A stretch of 29,865 bases of DNA, taken from assembly GCA_050699055.1 (NCBI GenBank), contig JBOHCT010000025.1:1-29865 (forward strand). Reading direction: 5' to 3'. Of this stretch, positions 16,462 through 24,175 are shown piece by piece; the first letter of the stretch is position 1; every line of letters starts with the position of its first letter. This stretch comes from JBOHCT01 sp050699055. GTDB lineage: Bacteria; Actinomycetota; Actinomycetes; Streptosporangiales; JBOHCT01. The position numbers were made by a program, and so were the translations under genes. The notes under the pieces were generated by a model. It was not told the DNA's origin. It worked only from the letters and a program-made list of their open reading frames with translations, and made no database searches.

Positions 16462-17904
16462 ATGGCTTCTACCAGTCCCGGTCCCCTACCGACGTTTTCC
16501 GCCGTCGCGCGGATGAATCGCATCCCCGTCGCCACCCGGTCGCACAAGATCTGGGTGTTTCTCCTGTGCGGCGTGTTCATGTTTGAGCTCGCCGACCTGA
16601 ACACGTTCGGGTTCGCCGCCCCCGCCCTCATCAAACACTGGGGGGCCTCCGTGGGCGCGATCGGCGGGATCACCTCGGCCGCCTTCTTCGGCATGTTCGT
16701 GGGCGCGCTGGTCGGCGGCAGGGTGGCGGACCGCGTCGGCAGGAAGCGGGCTCTCATCGGGGCTTCCGCGTTCTATTCGATATTCTCGCTGCTGTCCGCG
16801 GCCTCGATCAACCTGCCCATGCTCGGCGTCTTCCGCGTCCTCACAGGTGTCGGCATGGAGGCCATGACCGTCGTCGGCCTCACCTACGTGAGCGAGATGT
16901 ACCCGCGTACCCTCCGGGGGAGGTACCAGGCCCTGATCCTCGGCGTCGGCCTCATCGGGATACCCGGGATGTCCTGGTTCGCGCGCTGGGCGGTTCCGCT
17001 GGGACCGAACGGGTGGCGGCTTATCTTCGTGCTCGGAGCTTTCGGTCTCGTGGTGGCGGTGCTCATGATCACGTTGCTGCCCGAGTCCATCCGTTGGCAG
17101 GAGGGCACGGGACGAAAAGACGAGGCCGAGGCGCTGCTGTCGAAACTCGAAGACGAGGCCAGAGCCAAGACCGGCGGCGAGCTGCCGGAGCCGTCCGCAG
17201 AGCAAGCCGTCACCACTCCCGGCCGCCTCTCCGAGCTTTTCAGGGGCCGGTACGTGAGACGAACGGTGGTCCTGTGCGTGGTGTGGGTCTTCGGCATCCT
17301 CGGCTTCTACGGGTTCAACGGATGGATCCCCACACTGCTGGTCGAGCACGGCTACGGCACTCTCGAGAGCCTGACGTACACGTCGATCGTGACGCTGGGC
17401 GTGATCCCCGGCGCCCTCCTCGCGTGGCCGATCACCGACAGATGGGAACGGAAGTTCGCGCTGCTCGCCTTCGAGATCATTCTCGGTGTGCTCGTCCTCA
17501 TCTACGGATTCGTGCCCGTGACCGCTGTCATTCTCGTCGTGGGCTTTCTCATCTCCATGTTCCTCCAGACCCAGACGGCCTTCCTGTACGCCTACACGCC
17601 GGAGGTGTTCCCGACCCGCCTGCGTGGTGTCGGCAGCGGGCTGCCGAATGGCATGGGCCGGCTGGCCGGCTTCGCCGGCGGCTTCCTGGTGGCCGGAATC
17701 TTCGGGGGCTTCGGCTACACGGCTGTCTTCATCTACGTCATGGCGGCGCTCGTGCTGGCGGGCCTGATCCTGGCGGTGTTCGGCGAGCGCACGAGCCGCA
17801 GGGCGCTCGAGGACATCGGCGAGACGACAGAGACGGAGCGGGTGACCCCACCCCCCGCGGGTGAGCGAGCGCCCGTCCGAGGGAAGCGCATGACCGGGCA
17901 CTGA
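16462..17904 (+). CDS. MFS transporter (metabolite:H+ symporter / sugar-porter-like)
   Basis: This 480-residue inner-membrane protein has about 12 helices and a central cytoplasmic loop (about residues 205-265). Motif A is GGRVADRVGRKRALI (about residues 92-106). RTLRGRYQALILGVGLIGIPG and a C-terminal FLYAYTPEVFPTRLRGVGSG are typical of the SV2/NiaP and aromatic/organic acid symporter group. ATG 16462 follows GAGGAG. It lies within the operon between the lyase and a crotonase, so it probably imports the acid that the pathway degrades. Its basic tail ends GKRMTGH. Confidence 0.92.
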   Translation: MASTSPGPLPTFSAVARMNRIPVATRSHKIWVFLLCGVFMFELADLNTFGFAAPALIKHWGASVGAIGGITSAAFFGMFVGALVGGRVADRVGRKRALIGASAFYSIFSLLSAASINLPMLGVFRVLTGVGMEAMTVVGLTYVSEMYPRTLRGRYQALILGVGLIGIPGMSWFARWAVPLGPNGWRLIFVLGAFGLVVAVLMITLLPESIRWQEGTGRKDEAEALLSKLEDEARAKTGGELPEPSAEQAVTTPGRLSELFRGRYVRRTVVLCVVWVFGILGFYGFNGWIPTLLVEHGYGTLESLTYTSIVTLGVIPGALLAWPITDRWERKFALLAFEIILGVLVLIYGFVPVTAVILVVGFLISMFLQTQTAFLYAYTPEVFPTRLRGVGSGLPNGMGRLAGFAGGFLVAGIFGGFGYTAVFIYVMAALVLAGLILAVFGERTSRRALEDIGETTETERVTPPPAGERAPVRGKRMTGH

Positions 17905-17947
17905 CGTAGCGACGCCAGCACTCGAACAGGATGCGGAGGAGCCGCTT

Positions 17948-18736
17948 GTGGCTGACCTGGAGTACGAGGTACGGGACGGTGTCGGGACGATCCTGCTGAA
18001 CCGCCCGCGGCGGAAGAACGCGTTCACGATGGAGATGATCGACCAGTGGGCGGGCATTCTCGTCGACGCGCGGACGGATCCGGCCGTGCGGGTCGTGGTG
18101 GTCACCGGCGCGGGGGACGCGTTCTGCTCGGGGGTGGACCTCACCCAGTACGCGGGGAGCGACTCCCGGCCGACGCCGCTGGAGCGGAAGCGGTCGTTGA
18201 CGGATCGGATCCACCGCATCGCGTACGCGCTGGAAGACCTGGACAAGCCGGTGATCGCGGCGGTGAACGGGGTGGCGGTCGGCGCTGGCATGGACATGGC
18301 GTTGATGTGTGACATGCGGATCGCGGCGCGGTCGGCGCGGTTCTCCGAAGGCTACATCCGTGTCGGGCTGGTGCCCGGCGACGGGGGTTGCTACTACCTG
18401 CCCCGCCTGGTCGGGGTGTCCAAGGCGCTGGAGCTGCTGCTCTCTGGCGACTTCGTCGACGCCACCGAGGCGGAGCGGCTCGGGATCGTCAACCGGACAG
18501 TCGACGACGACCAGCTGACCACCGCCGTCGGCGAGCTCGCCGGCAAGATCACGAATGCGCCTCCGGTGGCGGTCGGCATGATCAAGCGGGCCACCTACCA
18601 GTCGGCGCGGACGGACCTGCGGACGGCGCTGGACCTGATCTCCTCCCACATGGGGGTCGTCACCTCGACGGAGGACTCGGCGGAGGCGCTGGCGGCGTTC
18701 CGTGAGAAACGCGCGCCGGTCTTCCGCGGCCGGTGA
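17948..18736 (+). CDS. Crotonase-fold enoyl-CoA hydratase/isomerase 1
   Basis: This 262-residue crotonase starts at GTG 17948, 7-8 nt after GGAGGAG. The oxyanion-hole segments are present: AFCSGVDLTQY (about residues 59-69) and NGVAVGAGMDMALMCD (about 105-120). The two hydratase glutamates are not conserved: Glu144 (rat numbering) aligns with Asp in GMDMAL, and Glu164 with Tyr in SEGYIRVGL. A further Asp is in VPGDGGCYYLPRLVG. It is therefore probably not a standard crotonyl-CoA hydratase; isomerase, dehalogenase-like or hydrolase chemistry is possible. It sits directly before an acyl-CoA dehydrogenase. Confidence 0.88.
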   Translation: MADLEYEVRDGVGTILLNRPRRKNAFTMEMIDQWAGILVDARTDPAVRVVVVTGAGDAFCSGVDLTQYAGSDSRPTPLERKRSLTDRIHRIAYALEDLDKPVIAAVNGVAVGAGMDMALMCDMRIAARSARFSEGYIRVGLVPGDGGCYYLPRLVGVSKALELLLSGDFVDATEAERLGIVNRTVDDDQLTTAVGELAGKITNAPPVAVGMIKRATYQSARTDLRTALDLISSHMGVVTSTEDSAEALAAFREKRAPVFRGR

Positions 18737-18757
18737 TCGAGGAGCTGGAGAAGCGTC

Positions 18758-19939
18758 ATGACTTTCCAGGGGTTCGATCTTCCCGACGACGTCAAGATGC
18801 TCGCGGACACCGTCGGGGAGTTTGTGCGCGCCGAGGTGCGTCCGGTCGAGGAGCGGCTGCCGCCGGATGCCAGGGAGATCCCGCAGCCCCAGCTCGACGA
18901 ACTGCGGCAGAAGGCCAGGACCGCGGGGTTCTGGTGCCTGGAAGCTCCGGAGGAGTACGGCGGGTGTGGGCTCAGCGTGTTCGAGGGCGTGGTCGTCACC
19001 GAGCAGATGGCCAAACACACGTTCAGCTTCCCCGACCCGGGCGGCGGGGTGTTCGGCGTCAGCCCCCCGGTGGTGCTCTACCGGGGCAGCCGCGACCAGA
19101 TCGACCGTTACGTCATCCCCACGATCGAGCACGCGTGGCCGGCGTTCACCGCGATCAGCGAGCCGACGGGGGGCTCCGACCCGGCGCGGGCCATCCGCAC
19201 CACCGCCTCCCGCGACGGAGACGGCTACCGGATCAACGGGCACAAGATGTGGACCACGAACGCCGATCACGCGCGGTACGGGGTGGTCTACGCCCGCACC
19301 GACCCGACCGCGGGGCGGCGGGGCATCAGCGCCCTCATCGTGGACGCCGGGACCCCCGGCATGACCGTGACCCCCGTGCCCGTGCTCCGCGACCACTGGA
19401 CGACGGAGGTCGTCTTCGACGACTGCGTCGTTCCCGCCGACAACCTGGTCGGCGAGGAGGGGCAGGGGTTCGCGCTGGCGCAGCAGTGGCTGGTCCGGGG
19501 GCGGCTGCGGTACGCCGCGCAGGCGGTCGGGGTCGCCGAGGAGGCCCTGCGGATGGCGGTCGAATGGGCCAAGGGCCGTGAGACGTTCGGCGCCCTGCTG
19601 GCCACCCGGCAGGCCGTGCAGTTCGCGATCGCGGACGCGCGGATGGAGATCAACGCCGCCAGGCATCTGACGTGGGAGGCGGCGTACCGGCGCGACCAGG
19701 GCCATGACGCCCGTACCGAGGCGTCGATCGCGAAGCTGTACGCGACCGAGATGGGGTTCCGTGTGGTCGACGCCATGATGCAGATCCTCGGTGGGATGGG
19801 GATGACCAAGGACCTGGGTCTCGAACACTGGTTCCGTGGGCTTCGGGTGGCCCGCGTCGTCGAGGGGCCGAGTGAGATCCACCGGTTCCTGATCGCCCGC
19901 GACATCCTGGGCGGGTCGGCCCTGGGCAGGTCGGCGTGA
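18758..19939 (+). CDS. Acyl-CoA dehydrogenase 2
   Basis: This 393-residue flavoenzyme starts at ATG 18758, about 8 nt after GGAG, 21 nt beyond the crotonase stop. Blocks are APEEYGGCGLSVFEGVVV, AFTAISEPTGGSDPARAI, INGHKMWTTNADHARYGVVY, GRETFGALLATRQAVQFAIAD, EASIAKLYATEMGFRVVDAMMQILGG and a C-terminal VARVVEGPSEIHRFLIARDIL. The probable catalytic base is Glu369. It resembles the CaiA/short-branched group more than dehydrogenase 1 does. It presumably works with the neighbouring crotonase and ligase on a second acyl-CoA step. Its end overlaps the ligase gene by 4 nt. Confidence 0.93.
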   Translation: MTFQGFDLPDDVKMLADTVGEFVRAEVRPVEERLPPDAREIPQPQLDELRQKARTAGFWCLEAPEEYGGCGLSVFEGVVVTEQMAKHTFSFPDPGGGVFGVSPPVVLYRGSRDQIDRYVIPTIEHAWPAFTAISEPTGGSDPARAIRTTASRDGDGYRINGHKMWTTNADHARYGVVYARTDPTAGRRGISALIVDAGTPGMTVTPVPVLRDHWTTEVVFDDCVVPADNLVGEEGQGFALAQQWLVRGRLRYAAQAVGVAEEALRMAVEWAKGRETFGALLATRQAVQFAIADARMEINAARHLTWEAAYRRDQGHDARTEASIAKLYATEMGFRVVDAMMQILGGMGMTKDLGLEHWFRGLRVARVVEGPSEIHRFLIARDILGGSALGRSA

Positions 19940-22113
19940 GCGTCACCCGCAACGACCCGACCCGCCCGGCCGGCGACGCCGCGTATCGGATACCCGATCT
20001 CGAACGCCTGTTCGCGCCGCGATCCATCGCGATTATCGGGGCCTCGACCAGCCCGGAGACGATCAGCGGCCGGCCGCAGCGCATCCTCGCCCAGCACGGG
20101 TACCCCGGTGCCGTCTACCCGGTCAACCCCCGCTACCGCGACATCGACGGGCGGCCGTGCTACCCGGATATCGCGGCGGTACCGGGTCCGGTCGACGTCG
20201 CACTCGTCGTCGTCGCCGCCCGCCGCGTCCCCCAGGTTCTCGCCGCCTGCGCCGCCGCCGGGGTGCGCTTCGCCGTGGTCATCAGCTCCGGCTTCGCCGA
20301 GCAAGCCGACGCCGCGAACCTCCAACGCCAGCTGGAGGAGGTCCTCGCCGCCCACCCGTCCCCGCGCGTCATCGGGCCCAACTCCGAGGGCCTCATCGAC
20401 GTCGGCGGCCGAGTGCCGCTCGGGTTCAGCCCCACCATCGACTACAAGCGCGGACTGGATCGGCTGATCCCGGGGGAGGTCGCGGTCGTCGCCCAGAGCG
20501 GCGGGCTCGGCTTCGCGTTGTTCAACGACGGGCAAAGCCGCGGCCTCGGGTTCAGCGACGTGGTCAGCACCGGCAACGAGGCGGACCTCGACCTCCTCGA
20601 TGTCGCCGCTTACCTGCTCGAGCAGCAACACGTCCAGGTGGTGCTGCTCTTCGTCGAGGGGCTGCCGCGAGCGCATCGCCTGCACACCGTCGCCGCCCGC
20701 GCCCGCCGACTCGGCAAGCCGCTGGTCGTCGCCAAGGTCGGGCGGTCGGCGGCGGCGCGGCGCGCGGCCCTGTCCCACACCGCGCACCTGGCCGGCCACG
20801 ACGCCGCCTACGACGCCGTGCTCCGGCACTACGGCGCGGCGCGGGCCGAGGACCAAGAGGAGATGGTCGACCTCGCCCTCGCCTTCGCCCGCTGCCCGCT
20901 GCCGCACGGCCGCCGCACCGGCGTCGTCACCCCTTCGGGCGGGGCCGGGACCTGGATGGCGGACGCGCTCGAGACCGCGGGACTGTCCGTACCCACCCTC
21001 AGCGCCGCCCTCCGCGACCGCCTCCGAGCCCTGATTCCCGCCTACGGCAGCGCGACGAACCCCGTCGACGTCACCGCCCAGATCGTCGCCACCGCCGGCG
21101 GGCTCGCCCCAGTGCTGCGGCTCCTCGCGCACAGCGGAGAGGTCGACGCGATCGTCCTCGTGGGTACGCTCGCCGACCACGAGCAGCTGGATCGCGAACG
21201 CGCTCAGCTCGCCGAGCTGATCCGCACAAGCCGGGTGCCGCTGCTCTTCTACACCTACACCCGCCCCACCCCCGAGGCCATCGACCTGCTCGCGGACCTC
21301 GGCATCCCCTTCTACACCAGCAGCACCCGCACCGCCCGTGCCCTCGCGGCCCTCCACACCTACACGGCCGCTCCAGCCGCCGACACGCCCGCGGAGCGCG
21401 GGCCGATTCCGGCTGAACCACTCGAACCGTTCTTCTCGCCCGCCCGCCACGTGCTCACCGAGCCGGAGACGAAGAACGTCCTGCGCCGCTTCGGCCTCCC
21501 GGTGCCGGACGGCCTCGTCGTGCGCACCCCCGGCCAGGTCGAGGCCGCGGCCGGCAGGCTCGCCGGGCCCGTGGCCGTCAAAGCCGTTCTCACCGACGTG
21601 CGCCACAAGACCGACATCGGCGCCCTCGCGCTCGACCTCGCCACCCCCGAGGCCGCCGCCAGCGCCGCCGAACGCGTCATACAGGCCATCGCCATCCGCG
21701 CGCCCGCCGCGACCCACGAGGGCTTCCTCGTCGAAACCATGGCGTCCCCCGGTGTCGAGATGATCCTCGGCGCCCGCGTCGACCCCGACCTCGGCCCCCT
21801 CGTCCTCGTCGGCCACGGCGGCGTCGACGCGGAGACCTGGCACGACACCGCGCTCGCCCCAGCGCCCCTCACACGCGCACACGCCGACCACCTCATCAGG
21901 GGCCTACGCGCCGCACCACTCCTCGCCGGCACGCGAGGACGACGAGCGGCCGACATCCCCGCACTCGTCGACTGCCTCGTCCGCCTCTCCCACCTCATCG
22001 CCGCCCACCGCACGGATATCGCCGACCTCGACTGCAACCCCGTGCTCGTGCACGAGGACGGGCAGGGCTGCACCGTCGTCGACGCCGCGGCCGTCCTCCG
22101 CACGTCCGTATAA
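19936..22113 (+). CDS. ADP-forming acyl-CoA synthetase (acetate-CoA ligase family), fused alpha-beta
   Basis: This 725-residue single-chain NDP-forming ligase starts at GTG 19936 and overlaps the preceding stop. The N-terminal CoA-binding Rossmann part has LFAPRSIAIIGASTSPETIS, GYPGAVYPVNPRY and IGPNSEGLI. The succinyl-CoA-synthetase-like part has VVAQSGGLGFALF and the phosphohistidine segment ALSHTAHLAGHDAAYDAVL. The C-terminal ATP-grasp part starts near TEPETKNVLRRFGLPVP and includes VKAVLTDVRHKTDIGAL. It activates a carboxylic acid with CoA or, in reverse, conserves energy from an acyl-CoA. It is last in the operon. A 24-bp duplication lies at its stop. Confidence 0.92.
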   Translation: MSVTRNDPTRPAGDAAYRIPDLERLFAPRSIAIIGASTSPETISGRPQRILAQHGYPGAVYPVNPRYRDIDGRPCYPDIAAVPGPVDVALVVVAARRVPQVLAACAAAGVRFAVVISSGFAEQADAANLQRQLEEVLAAHPSPRVIGPNSEGLIDVGGRVPLGFSPTIDYKRGLDRLIPGEVAVVAQSGGLGFALFNDGQSRGLGFSDVVSTGNEADLDLLDVAAYLLEQQHVQVVLLFVEGLPRAHRLHTVAARARRLGKPLVVAKVGRSAAARRAALSHTAHLAGHDAAYDAVLRHYGAARAEDQEEMVDLALAFARCPLPHGRRTGVVTPSGGAGTWMADALETAGLSVPTLSAALRDRLRALIPAYGSATNPVDVTAQIVATAGGLAPVLRLLAHSGEVDAIVLVGTLADHEQLDRERAQLAELIRTSRVPLLFYTYTRPTPEAIDLLADLGIPFYTSSTRTARALAALHTYTAAPAADTPAERGPIPAEPLEPFFSPARHVLTEPETKNVLRRFGLPVPDGLVVRTPGQVEAAAGRLAGPVAVKAVLTDVRHKTDIGALALDLATPEAAASAAERVIQAIAIRAPAATHEGFLVETMASPGVEMILGARVDPDLGPLVLVGHGGVDAETWHDTALAPAPLTRAHADHLIRGLRAAPLLAGTRGRRAADIPALVDCLVRLSHLIAAHRTDIADLDCNPVLVHEDGQGCTVVDAAAVLRTSV

Positions 22114-22139
22114 CTAACCCTCCGCACGTCCGTATAACT
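22095..22139 (+). repeat. 24-bp-period direct repeat at the ligase stop codon
   Basis: A 21-bp sequence (22095-22115, containing CGCACGTCCGTATAACT) recurs exactly at 22119-22139 after the 3-nt spacer AAC. The first copy holds the last codons and TAA stop. The period is 24 bp, so the second copy keeps the same frame and provides a second TAA. Confidence 0.95.
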
Positions 22140-22161
22140 GAGTGGCCCCGAGAGAACGATC

Positions 22162-22214
22162 GTGGTCCCCTCAGCACGGAGTTCCGTCCGCTTTGCCGCT
22201 ATTCTCGGGACCAC
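22162..22214. terminator. Inverted repeat between convergent ligase and PHP genes
   Basis: GTGGTCCC (22162-22169) pairs with GGGACCAC (22207-22214), with additional GAAC/GTTC outside. The 37-nt loop contains a second small hairpin ACGGAGTTCCGT (22177-22188). It lies between the two convergent stop regions, so a bidirectional terminator-like structure is possible, but there is no T-run. It overlaps the last codons of the PHP gene. Confidence 0.3.
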
Positions 22215-22989
22215 AGTTCGGACTGACCGATGGTGGAACGGCGGACGACAGCTCCAAGGCACTCCATCCTTTCGCGTGGCCGACGGCGCGGCCCTGGCCG
22301 AGACCGCCGGGCGTGGCAGAGAACGCCGACGCGTAGTCGCACAGCTCCCCGAACAGCCGCGCGGCGCGCAGCTTGTCCACGAAGTCCCGCGGCCCGTCGA
22401 AGTCGGGCATCTCCATGTACGCCGCCCCGACACCGTGAGGTTCGTGCGCGTCGGAGCCGGCCGCTGCCGGCAGGCCGCAGGACCGCGCCAGTGCCGCGGC
22501 CCGCCGGTTGATCTCCGGGTCGCCGACCTTGGCGTTGAAGATCTCCACCAAGTCGACCCCGCCGTCTTCGCACAGCTCTGGCAGCGCCTTCCCGACGCTC
22601 GAGCGGCGCGGGTCGCATGGATGGGGGGCGTAGACGATCCCGCCCTGGTCGTGGATGCGCCGGATGACGTCCTCCGCCGGCAGCACGTAGGGAACGCGCC
22701 GGTCGAGGAACAGCCCGATCAGCTCGCCCGCCGACGTGCGTATCTCCTCGCCGACCACGACGCGGGCGCCAATCGCCTTGTCGCGCGCCGCCAGAGCGGC
22801 GTCGAGCACATGATGGTCGGTGACGCACACGACGTCGAGACCGACGTCCGCCACCCGGGAGGCCAGCTGGTCGAGAGTGGTGCTGGCGTCACCCGAATGC
22901 GTCGTGTGCATATGGCAGTCCACCCGGACCCACCCTGGCGGAGGTGAGGACGGCTCTGCCGGCGGTCGGCTCACGCTAGGCAGGGACAT
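22171..22989 (-). CDS. PHP-domain metal-dependent phosphoesterase-like protein
   Basis: This 272-residue protein has the PHP metal-binding motifs: DCHMHTTHSGD (His26, His28), CVTDHH (about residues 56-61), VVGEEIRT, APHPCDPRR and AGSDAHEPH near residue 190. Such proteins (YciV-like) hydrolyse phosphoesters such as 3',5'-nucleotide bisphosphates or short RNA; the substrate here is unknown. The ATG overlaps the end of the IS630-derived gene by 14 bp, so the two are co-transcribed. The last 25 residues (SSAVPPSVSPNCGPENSGK...) look atypical and pass through the inverted repeat; the natural C-terminus may have been altered. Confidence 0.85.
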   Translation of the reverse strand: MSLPSVSRPPAEPSSPPPGWVRVDCHMHTTHSGDASTTLDQLASRVADVGLDVVCVTDHHVLDAALAARDKAIGARVVVGEEIRTSAGELIGLFLDRRVPYVLPAEDVIRRIHDQGGIVYAPHPCDPRRSSVGKALPELCEDGGVDLVEIFNAKVGDPEINRRAAALARSCGLPAAAGSDAHEPHGVGAAYMEMPDFDGPRDFVDKLRAARLFGELCDYASAFSATPGGLGQGRAVGHAKGWSALELSSAVPPSVSPNCGPENSGKADGTPC

Positions 22990-23968
22990 CAGCCGCCTCG
23001 CTCTCGGGCACCCCGACCACCCACGTCAACCAGCCGTTGCCACCGCGACCCGCCGCCAGCGGCCCGAGCGCGCTCATGATCCGGCACACGGTCGGTACGG
23101 GAGCAACACCCGCGGCACGTCCGTCCGCGCGGAGGACCAGATAGAGCAGGGCCTCAACGAGGTTGAGCCAGGCGGCGACGGAGGGCGCGACGTGCCACGA
23201 GAGGATCGTGTCGCCGGAGCCGAGGGAGGCGCGGGTCCCGGCGGCGTCGGGGGTGGCGATCGCGTGGACCTCGGCGACGCTGGAGGCGCCGTCGATCAGG
23301 GTCCGCAGCGACACGAGACCGAGCGCTGCCTGGGTCACACCGCAGCCGCTCGACTCGTAGCGACGGGCGACCACGTCGGTCGCTACCCATCCGTTACCGG
23401 CGGCCGGATGCGACTCGCCGTGTCGGCGGGCCGCTGAGCGCACGTCGCCGAAGCGACGGGTCGCCGCCACCCCGGACGTCCCCCGCAGGTAGATGCCGAT
23501 GACCTCGCCGCACTCCGTCCGGAGCGGCGGCTCGGTCGCGAACACCAGCCCGCCGTCGAAGCCCGTCCGCAGCAGCGCCGCCCGCCATGCGCGGAGCACA
23601 GTCGCTGGGGATACGCGCAGCTCGCGGGCCACCCGCCTGGCGCACGAGATCGACGTGTCGCGTCGACCTCCCGTTCGCAGCGTCCGGGCGACCACGCGGC
23701 CGACGTCGACCTCTCGCGGCCGTCCGGTCCGGGGGAGATCCGCGAGGCCAGCCAGGCCCGCCTGTGCGTACCGCCGCCTCCACATGATCACGGTGGGCCG
23801 CGAGACGCCCAGGCGACGGGCGATCTCGCAGTTGGGTACCCCTTGGCCTGCCAGCAGCACGATCTGAGCGCGCCGGCGCTTCTGGTCGCGACCGTACGGT
23901 GTTGACGCCCACCGCCGCAGCGTGGTGCGATCGCGCGTGCTCACCTCGATCGGCATGGCGCCCGACAT
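22976..23968 (-). CDS. IS630-transposase-derived DNA-binding protein lacking DDE motifs
   Basis: This 330-residue protein starts at ATG 23968, preceded by AAGGGAGG at 5 nt; the open frame begins earlier (24073) but without a site. Residues 30-85 are an IS630-type helix-turn-helix: RRRAQIVLLAGQGVPNCEIA, then RRLGVSRPTVIMWRRRYAQ, then LAGLADLPRTGRPR. A second helix-turn-helix lies at about 105-135. In the catalytic half the conserved VDEKSQ and LDNYxTH blocks are replaced; only the last block is recognisable (VAPSVAAWLNLVEALLYLV, about 260-278, with the third acid, Glu272). Transposition is therefore unlikely. A transcription regulator is inferred from its place in front of the PHP gene and opposite a crotonase. 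No terminal repeats were seen. Confidence 0.8.
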   Translation of the reverse strand: MSGAMPIEVSTRDRTTLRRWASTPYGRDQKRRRAQIVLLAGQGVPNCEIARRLGVSRPTVIMWRRRYAQAGLAGLADLPRTGRPREVDVGRVVARTLRTGGRRDTSISCARRVARELRVSPATVLRAWRAALLRTGFDGGLVFATEPPLRTECGEVIGIYLRGTSGVAATRRFGDVRSAARRHGESHPAAGNGWVATDVVARRYESSGCGVTQAALGLVSLRTLIDGASSVAEVHAIATPDAAGTRASLGSGDTILSWHVAPSVAAWLNLVEALLYLVLRADGRAAGVAPVPTVCRIMSALGPLAAGRGGNGWLTWVVGVPESEAADVPA

Positions 23969-24051
23969 CCCCGCCTCCCTTCGCCGGCGGCACTGGTCGC
24001 AGGACGCCACCCGCGACTCCCGCGTGCCAGCCGACGTGGCCTCCAGCCCTC

Positions 24052-24080
24052 TTGACAGCGCGGACGAAAACATCTCGTAT
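24052..24080 (+). promoter_or_regulatory. Candidate promoter of crotonase 2
   Basis: TTGACA at 24052-24057 is followed after 17 bp by TCGTAT (24075-24080). The predicted start of transcription falls at the shared palindrome (24088-24102), so the same regulator could control both strands. Confidence 0.4.
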
Positions 24081-24086
24081 TACTAC

Positions 24087-24116
24087 ATAGAACATCGTTC
24101 TACGAGTGGCAGCAAG
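24087..24116 (-). promoter_or_regulatory. Shared operator/promoter, copy A (perfect palindrome TAGAACATCGTTCTA)
   Basis: The 15-bp perfect palindrome with 6-bp arms lies at 24088-24102, followed after 9 nt by GCAAG (24112-24116). On the minus strand this reads as -35 TTGCTG, 17-bp spacer and -10 TTCTAT, with the -10 inside the palindrome. It faces the IS630-derived/PHP genes. The same layout recurs at copies B and C. Confidence 0.7.
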
Positions 24117-24175
24117 AGGCCCGGGACGAAGAATCTCGCGATAACGGTCGAGCCGGCCACAGAGGAGGGCCCGCG

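Noticed and set aside
16486..18315. 609-codon minus-strand open frame opposite the MFS and crotonase genes
   Set aside because: It spans two real plus-strand genes and their spacer; the composition is Glu/Arg/His-rich with no motif, as expected for antisense of GC-rich coding DNA.
17738..21891. Two very long minus-strand frames opposite the dehydrogenase and ligase genes
   Set aside because: These are shadows of well-supported plus-strand enzymes; no start signals or domains.
22976..24102. Active IS630 insertion sequence
   Set aside because: Two of three DDE blocks are missing, no terminal inverted repeats or TA duplications were seen, and the gene is embedded in an operon.
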